Below, in pieces: positions 39,078 to 64,000 of a stretch of DNA of 64,000 bases (the first letter of the stretch is position 1; every line of letters starts with the position of its first letter). The DNA is from Caprimulgus europaeus (Eukaryota > Chordata > Aves > Caprimulgiformes > Caprimulgidae). The stretch is taken from positions 42,103,295 through 42,167,294 of the forward strand of contig OU015524.1 of assembly GCA_907165065.1 (NCBI GenBank), in the 5' to 3' direction. Below the pieces are notes generated by a model. That model saw only the letters and a list, made by a program, of their open reading frames with translations. It was not told where the DNA came from and did no database searches. The position numbers and the translations under genes were made by a program.

Positions 39078-39745
39078 TGAATCATAGAATCACCTGGTTG
39101 GAAAAGACCTTTAGGATAATTGAGTCCAACTGTACCTGTCCACTACTGAACCATATTTCTGAGCACCCCATCTAGCTGTCTTTTAAACACCTCCAGGGAT
39201 AGTGACTCAAACACCTCCCCAGGCAGCCCATTCCAGTGCCTGATGACCCTTTCAGTGAAGAAGTATTTCCTGACATCCAGTCTGTACCTCCCCTGGGGCA
39301 ACTTAAGGCCATTGCCTTTTGTTCCATCACTAGCTACCTGGTAGAAAAGATACACACCTGCCTCACTACAACCTCCCTTTAGGTCTTCCCTCAGTCTCCT
39401 CTTCTCCAGACTACACAACCCCAGTTCCCTCAGCCACTCCTCATAAGACTTGTTCTCCAGTCTCTTCACCGGCTTCGTTGCCCTTCTCTGGACATGCTCC
39501 AGTGCCTCAATGTCCTCCTTGTAATGAGGGGCCCAAAACTGAACACAGTATTCAAGGTGCAGCCTCACCAAAGCTGAGGACAGGGGAAGGATTACTTCCC
39601 TGGTCCTGCTAGCCAGGATGCCATTGGCCTTCTTGGCCACCTGTGCACATTGCTGGCTGATATTCAGCTGGCTGTCAACCAACACCCCCAGGTCCTTTCC
39701 TGCCAGGCAGCTTTTCAGCCACTCCTCCCCAAGCCTTTTTCACTG
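39078..39745 (-). mobile_element. CR1 LINE, 5'-truncated, with 3' terminus
   Basis: A minus-strand open frame of about 180 codons (39,143-39,685) encodes the end of CR1 ORF2: [20 protein letters not shown], then [35 protein letters not shown] and [20 protein letters not shown]. The 3' UTR follows and ends near 39,078 with GATTCTATGATT, the normal CR1 terminus. The 5' side stops near 39,745. It is the most open CR1 copy in the window, but only a fragment of the element and not autonomous. Confidence 0.93.
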
Positions 39746-42700
39746 CACTCAACTCATCCAGTTTCCTTCTATCTTAGTAACACTATGTGAAGAACAATTA
39801 ATCAAAACCTTTTGATTTACTTCAGATCTCTAATTGCACGGTCCAGTCTTATTTAGCTACCTTCCAAACATCTTTATTTAACATATGACTAAGAGAGAGT
39901 TATTTAATCTATGTAACTGCAATTTGTACTAAGCAACACAGCAACTACATCTTGCATGTAAACTTGGAGCATTTACACAATGGATTGATAGTAAAGTCTT
40001 TTAGTTTGTTGTACCTGTGGATTTTTGAGGGTTTTCCCCTCACATTTCATAAATTTCAAAATTTTTTTTAGGAGAACTTTAGCTCAGATCTTCCCATCCA
40101 GCACCAAAACGTGTAGGTCAAACCTCTGTAACTGCAGATCAGCTCATAGCTATGTTATTACAAAAGCAAGCTGTTTGTATCAAAATTTGCCTCAACTCTT
40201 GACCTCCATTGGCATGGCACAATTATGCTGTTTGGCTGCCAGAGATCTTCAATAACTGCTGACAAGGCTCTTCTTTATCACCTGTGAGACACACATCTTT
40301 TTGCCTAAACGAATATCCAAACAAACAAAAAGGTGAAAAAAAAACAGATAGAAGAAATTGTATAATTACAGTTAAAATGCTATGCAGACGATAGAGAAAA
40401 CCTTAATCCAGAAAACACATAAAAAGGGCCTTCAAAAAAAAAAAAGACAAAGAAATGAGGCAGCTGCAAAAGAAAAAAGTTCACCTACAAATGGATGTTT
40501 GTGCTTAAATATCTTGCAAATCTTGAGTAAGACGTGACTGTAAAATGATATAATTTGAAATTACATTAGCAATCAAGCCTCTATGGTTTAGCATGGCTTT
40601 AGAAAAGCTGAAGAAAACTGGAAAAAAAAGCAAATAAATACAAAAATAAAAGTGGCTATCACTTAAGAACAGAATTGAAGGATCCACATTTATAAGCATC
40701 AATATTAGACAGATTTAATCAAAGAACAATCCCACCCATGCTCTCTGTGACAGATGTCTTATCCTTTGACAGAGACTGTTCTGGACACCAGAGTTATATT
40801 TGTTTTGGCTAGTAAACAAAAAAATTAATACACACTTTACTTTAGAAAATTCAAAAATCCTGGAAAATACTATATCCTATGAATACTTACAGGTGTAAGT
40901 AAACAGAATTCAGCATCTCCGAAGATGGTAGCATTGTTATCAAAAGAGTTATAGAAAGAAATATTATTGAATCCATAAGCTAAATGCTATCCTTCACTAG
41001 TAAGAGTCCTGTAACAGTAGGAAGATACTGCAAATCAAAATATTCAACAACAATTTCAATAACACATTATTGGCCAAGACAAAGGGATTAGTGTTCTCGT
41101 GTTCTATTTTCTGTGATTGTCTGAGTAAAAAAAAAAACAACATAAGACAAGCTTCAAACTTTTGGGAAAGGAAAGACATAAGTAGAAAGAACTGGAAGAA
41201 GGTGTAACAAGTATCAGGTAACTCAGTTCTAAGTGGAACAATATATAAATGGGTAACAACTTCCACAAATGAATCACACCTCAACTGTTTTTCCATCTTC
41301 TGCTTTGCTTTTCCATCACCATTCATTCCTTTGTTTCTTTGCTGAAATCAATGTGTATGCACTAGGATCACCAGTTTTAGACCTCTTTCCAATTCTCTTG
41401 GCATTCAGAGGTAAACAGCAACAATTCTTTCTCTGCTGTCTTCAATGTAGGGCAAGAGTTCCTCCTGAAAATTAGTTTTACTGACAAAATCAGTAAATTC
41501 AGCAAACAGCTGAAAGAAACACTAGCATGCACAAATAAGTGTGCAAGTATAACCTTATCTTAAATATCACAGGCATAAGCACTCTCGTTGAATTTCTTGG
41601 ATTTAAAACTGCAGTTTTCAAGTAACATATTATTACATATCTACTTTTGTACATTATGCTAGTATATAGGACGTATATCAATGTTAATTTCTTTTGAAAC
41701 AACTAATAAAGCAGTGAATTGTCTGTATTGGTTTTCTGTGTTCATATGATCATATTGCTTATTTTACTGACTTTTACAACACAAAAGTTCAATAAAGTTG
41801 TGTTTGTCACAGTAAGTTCAGTAATTTTTAATAAAATCTAAGAATTGTCTTCAACTTGTCTATGTCTAAACCATAGTATTATAACTTGGATATCACAGCC
41901 TGTATCATCTAGTATGTGGCTTGCCTGAATAGTATCATCTTGTTAAAAGGATGCATTAGTGTCAGAAATAATATGAGTCACAGGAAACACATACTTTTAA
42001 AATAAAGTCTCCTATGACATGTACTCTTATTTTTAATTTCAATGTGAGTTTATTTTCTTGAATTAGACGTGTTAAGTGTTAAGAAAAAGGCAACTTCTGT
42101 GCACCAAATGAAACAGGAGATGCCAAGTTTCAGGGACTCACAGAAAGTCAACAGCCATTGCAGAGGGGAGAGTATGAATCAGTCTCTGAAGGTCTGCCAA
42201 AGCCAGTTCCCAACCTTTTCTATCAGTGAACACTAATCTTGTAAACTCTCATGAACCGGTTCTTAGCTATACAAATTTGCTTCTGTGAAAGCTATAATTT
42301 AAAAAAATTAAGATTTTTTTATATGTAAAAATAAACTTTTTGCATCACCATATAACCAGTAGATCTCATCCTGAAAGACTCTACTGTTTAAGTGGCTTCA
42401 TGTATATTTGTTAAACAATATACTGGATTCAACAGGGAGGATGCCCCAGAAGCTTTGTGACATGGAAGTTGAGGTTAAAGAAATATGTCACTTTTATTCT
42501 GGTATTGGCCTAAAAAGTCCATTTGAATTTGTCTTCAAGACAAAGGGATCTTGAAATATTAGTCAGAATCAATCTCAAAAAAAAGTGCAAAACCAAAATA
42601 GTGTGTGCGCCTGCATGTCAAACAGCAACTATTCTCATGTTGTACACCCAAAAAGGAACATCATCACAATCTCCCATTTTGAAATCATATATGCAAATCC

Positions 42701-43009
42701 CAGATCAAGTGTGTTTTATGGAGTTGTGCCAAACAGGGAGGAAACAAAGCTGGAATGAATATTCCAGACTGGGTGGCGGTGAATCCAAATTGTAGCTCCT
42801 ATACCTGCCTTTCCCAACACCACTAGCCTGCCCAGCCTGCAGCCTGAAATATTGCAGAATTTGAGATAATTTTACCAGAATCCTCATCAGGATCCCAATT
42901 TCAGAGTAGCAATATTCACAATCTGCTGAACTGAAAGTCTGGCTTTTAAGAATACAGAATTAGGTTTTTTAAAGGATTATTTCTTTCATTCTCTTTTTCT
43001 TAATTATAA
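39746..43009. other. Intergenic, downstream flank of RYR2
   Basis: AT-rich sequence with poly(A) near 40,434 and 41,128. A 109-codon minus-strand frame (40,997-41,326) is probably fortuitous. Part could be transcribed if RYR2 uses a more distal poly(A) site. Confidence 0.65.
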
Positions 43010-43029
43010 CTAAATGTTGATACAGCCAA

Positions 43030-43035
43030 TTTATT
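43030..43035 (-). terminator. Candidate poly(A) signal, RYR2 distal
   Basis: AATAAA on the minus strand about 1.4 kb after the stop. The resulting UTR length would be closest to my recollection of the longer human RYR2 UTR, which is weak evidence. Confidence 0.3.
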
Positions 43036-43245
43036 TTATGACAAAAATGTGTCCTGCAAACAAATGAGGTGGAGCAATAGAACAGCGAGAAGTCTAGGAG
43101 AAAAATCAAAACCTTTCATTAATAAAACAGCAGCTTAATCCTGTTTTGAAGTGGGTATAACTAATTCAGGGATTAATAAAAAGACTCCATAACAAAGACC
43201 TCAAATGCTACCAAAACCAGCTTGTTTCCATTCTGAATCTCTCTT

Positions 43246-43251
43246 TTTATT
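43246..43251 (-). terminator. Candidate poly(A) signal, RYR2 middle
   Basis: AATAAA on the minus strand within an A-rich run, about 1.2 kb after the stop. It is an alternative to the signal at 43,531. Confidence 0.3.
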
Positions 43252-43530
43252 TGTAAAGACTGGCATTACAATTGAAAAAGACTCAAAATGGAGTGATGTA
43301 CACATCATTGGTGTTCTGTGATGCAACTGATGGAGTCCCTGAATGGATATTGCTTCAGCTCTGCTTTTAAAAAATAAGTTAACAAGAAAATCTTCAACTC
43401 CACTATTGATCACAGGTGGCAGAAATGAAAGAAATAAAAAGAAAAGGAACCAAAACTACTGTCAAATTCATAACATATACATTGGTGGCTGATGACACTT
43501 GTTCCAGATGTACAATAAAGCCCACAACAC

Positions 43531-43536
43531 TTTATT
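43531..43536 (-). terminator. Candidate poly(A) signal, RYR2 proximal
   Basis: AATAAA on the minus strand, the first one after the RYR2 stop codon, about 0.9 kb downstream of it. No AATAAA or ATTAAA was seen on this strand between it and the stop. The downstream element is not obviously GU-rich, so use of this site is uncertain. Confidence 0.4.
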
Positions 43537-44428
43537 ACTATGGATATAATTATTGTGAATGTTTCTTCATGTTGATCAACTTGCTTCTGAAGGCTGTTTT
43601 TTTGATTGTTTTAAACTTGCATAATAAACATGCAATGAAACATTTCTTGTTAAAGTGTTTTTTGCAGTCGTCTTGTTTTCATACAAAGATTTCATAAAGT
43701 TGCAGTGTTGTATCAGAGCATTACCAAAACAAGAGCAAAAGCTAAAGAGGAAGGTAAATGTCAAATGAATGTGATGAGAATAACCTAATCTTGTCCTGAG
43801 ACACTCCAGTCTTACTAAAAAGATGTGCACAATCAAATCCCTTCCTCTCAAACCCACCAAAACCACAAAATAAATATTAACTTGGAAGAAAGGGAAGACA
43901 TAAAGAAAAAAAAAATATATATGATGTCATCATGCACTCATCTTCTGCATAGCTCAACCCACATATAGTAAGGCACTATTTCCCCACAACTTAGTGTCCA
44001 CAACAATCTTTTACAGTGATGTGCGAACTACATATAGATCCTTCCAGGATGAAGAAATAAACCGACTGAATGAGTGTTGCTACCATGTCACCCCATGTGT
44101 GATCTTATAGACAAGGGCATCATCTGGCAGTTTCAGAATAAGCTGTCTCAAGTCTCTTCTTATGTGTGCATGTTATGTACAGGGATATCTTTTGTGTGTG
44201 CAAGTGGTTGGTTTGTTTTCCAGAGTTGCTGTTATTTTTCATTGTTCTTTACTCCAGTGTTCTCAAAGCAAATACACAAGAAAATAAAAGCGCAGTTGGG
44301 TCATTAAAAACAGAGCTTTGGTGCTCCTAAAAGCACACAGCTTTGGGGATTTCAGAAGTTTGCTAGACATTCCCACAAGAGTTGGGAAATACATGGACAT
44401 ATTTTTGCCTGTAAATCCTCATCTCTGC

Positions 44429-63496
<19,068 letters not shown>

Positions 63497-64000
63497 CTAA
63501 AGTTAGGAGGAATATTCAAGAGAATCAGTTGGGTAGACCAGCTGTTTTTTAGCCTGGTTTCTGAAGACAAGATGTTTACCATGCATGATCTTTTTCATCT
63601 GTTTGTTTCCATCTGTCTATCATATCAGTCAGTAACTTTTTTTTACTGCTCAATTGCAATTAATTCCATAGAGACAAGAGGTGGGTGTCAAAAATAAGAT
63701 GTCCCTACTCGTTTAATGAAAACAAGAAGAAGAAAACAACCCAGCAGAATGAGAATAAATCAGTATTATCACTGACAGAAAAAAATACACTGTGACATCA
63801 CACTGGAAAGAGATGTTTGGAATATTCTAGTTATGTAAAAAGTGCTGATTAAAATAAGATTTCTCAAAGACAGTATTTGACCCTTACTAGTTATTCCTTT
63901 TAAGGAAAAAAAAAAAATCAAAACATATTTATTCTGTTTAAAAAGGTTTTTTTAAAATAATCCGAACATCTTGATTAAGAATTTTGGGGTTTTTTTTATT
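63497..64000 (-). other. RYR2: RYR2 intron 96, partial
   Basis: The sequence upstream of exon 97 on the minus strand, running off the window edge. It is AT-rich with A and T runs near 63,905 and 63,988. No further exon is seen in these 504 bases. Confidence 0.8.

Larger units (their letters stand above)
43010..44428 (-). other. RYR2: RYR2 3' UTR (approximate) with candidate poly(A) signals
   Basis: Downstream of the stop the sequence is AT-rich and open to neither strand's conserved protein. The first minus-strand AATAAA after the stop (TTTATT on the plus strand) is at 43,531-43,536, about 0.9 kb into the UTR. Further ones are at 43,246-43,251 and 43,030-43,035, giving UTRs of about 1.2 and 1.4 kb. 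The human 3' UTR is of the order of 1 kb or somewhat more, so all three are plausible and alternative use is possible. The left boundary given is only the furthest of these candidates. A plus-strand frame at 43,416-43,697 is within this span and I consider it fortuitous. Confidence 0.55.

Noticed and set aside
40997..41326. Minus-strand frame of 109 codons with a hydrophobic part
   Set aside because: Hydrophobicity follows from AT-rich composition; no signal peptide or domain pattern.
43416..43697. Plus-strand frame of 93 codons overlapping the RYR2 3' UTR
   Set aside because: Antisense to the transcript, not recognised, AT-driven composition.

Overview
The window is vertebrate nuclear DNA, and almost certainly avian. 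It is AT-rich and mostly non-coding. Its single recognisable gene has short exons and GT-AG introns of 1.2 to 7.6 kb. Nearly all recognisable interspersed repeats are CR1 LINEs, the family that dominates bird genomes. A short piece at 33,826 resembles the start of an avian ERVL-type LTR. I saw no mammalian Alu, B1 or L1 sequence. The species cannot be named from the sequence alone.

The right third (about 43,000 to 64,000) is the 3' end of RYR2, the cardiac ryanodine receptor, on the minus strand. Nine consecutive coding exons are present, matching human exons 97 to 105. They read without interruption for 315 codons to the natural TAA stop at 44,431-44,429. By human numbering they cover residues 4653 to 4967: the end of the cytosolic S2-S3 region, S3, S4, S5, the pore helix and GGGIGDE selectivity filter, S6 with its gate, and the C-terminal zinc-finger domain with part of the Ca2+, ATP and caffeine sites. 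Exons 1 to 96 lie beyond the right edge. The 3' UTR runs left from 44,428, with candidate AATAAA signals at about 43,531, 43,246 and 43,030.

The left two thirds (1 to about 43,000) lie downstream of RYR2 and look like a gene desert. No open reading frame there resembles a conserved gene; the protein-like frames belong to decayed CR1 copies. CR1 pieces lie at about 16,978-17,374 (+), 19,955-20,895 (-), 32,925-33,425 (-), 34,546-35,005 (-) and 39,078-39,745 (-). Three more sit in RYR2 introns, at 45,168-45,262 (-), 51,400-51,533 (-) and 56,352-56,560 (+). The rest is unique AT-rich sequence with microsatellites, homopolymers, a purine tract with a canonical G-quadruplex motif (4,128-4,155), and a few short hairpins and tandem duplications.

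I found no CRISPR array, operon, tRNA, rRNA or new gene system. The points most worth a second look are the intact RYR2 pore exons, the structure-prone spot at 4.1-4.2 kb, a perfect 11-bp-stem palindrome at 7,398, a CR1 copy that has lost its 3' rather than its 5' end, and two unexplained segments inside the large RYR2 intron (59.2 kb and 61.4-61.9 kb).
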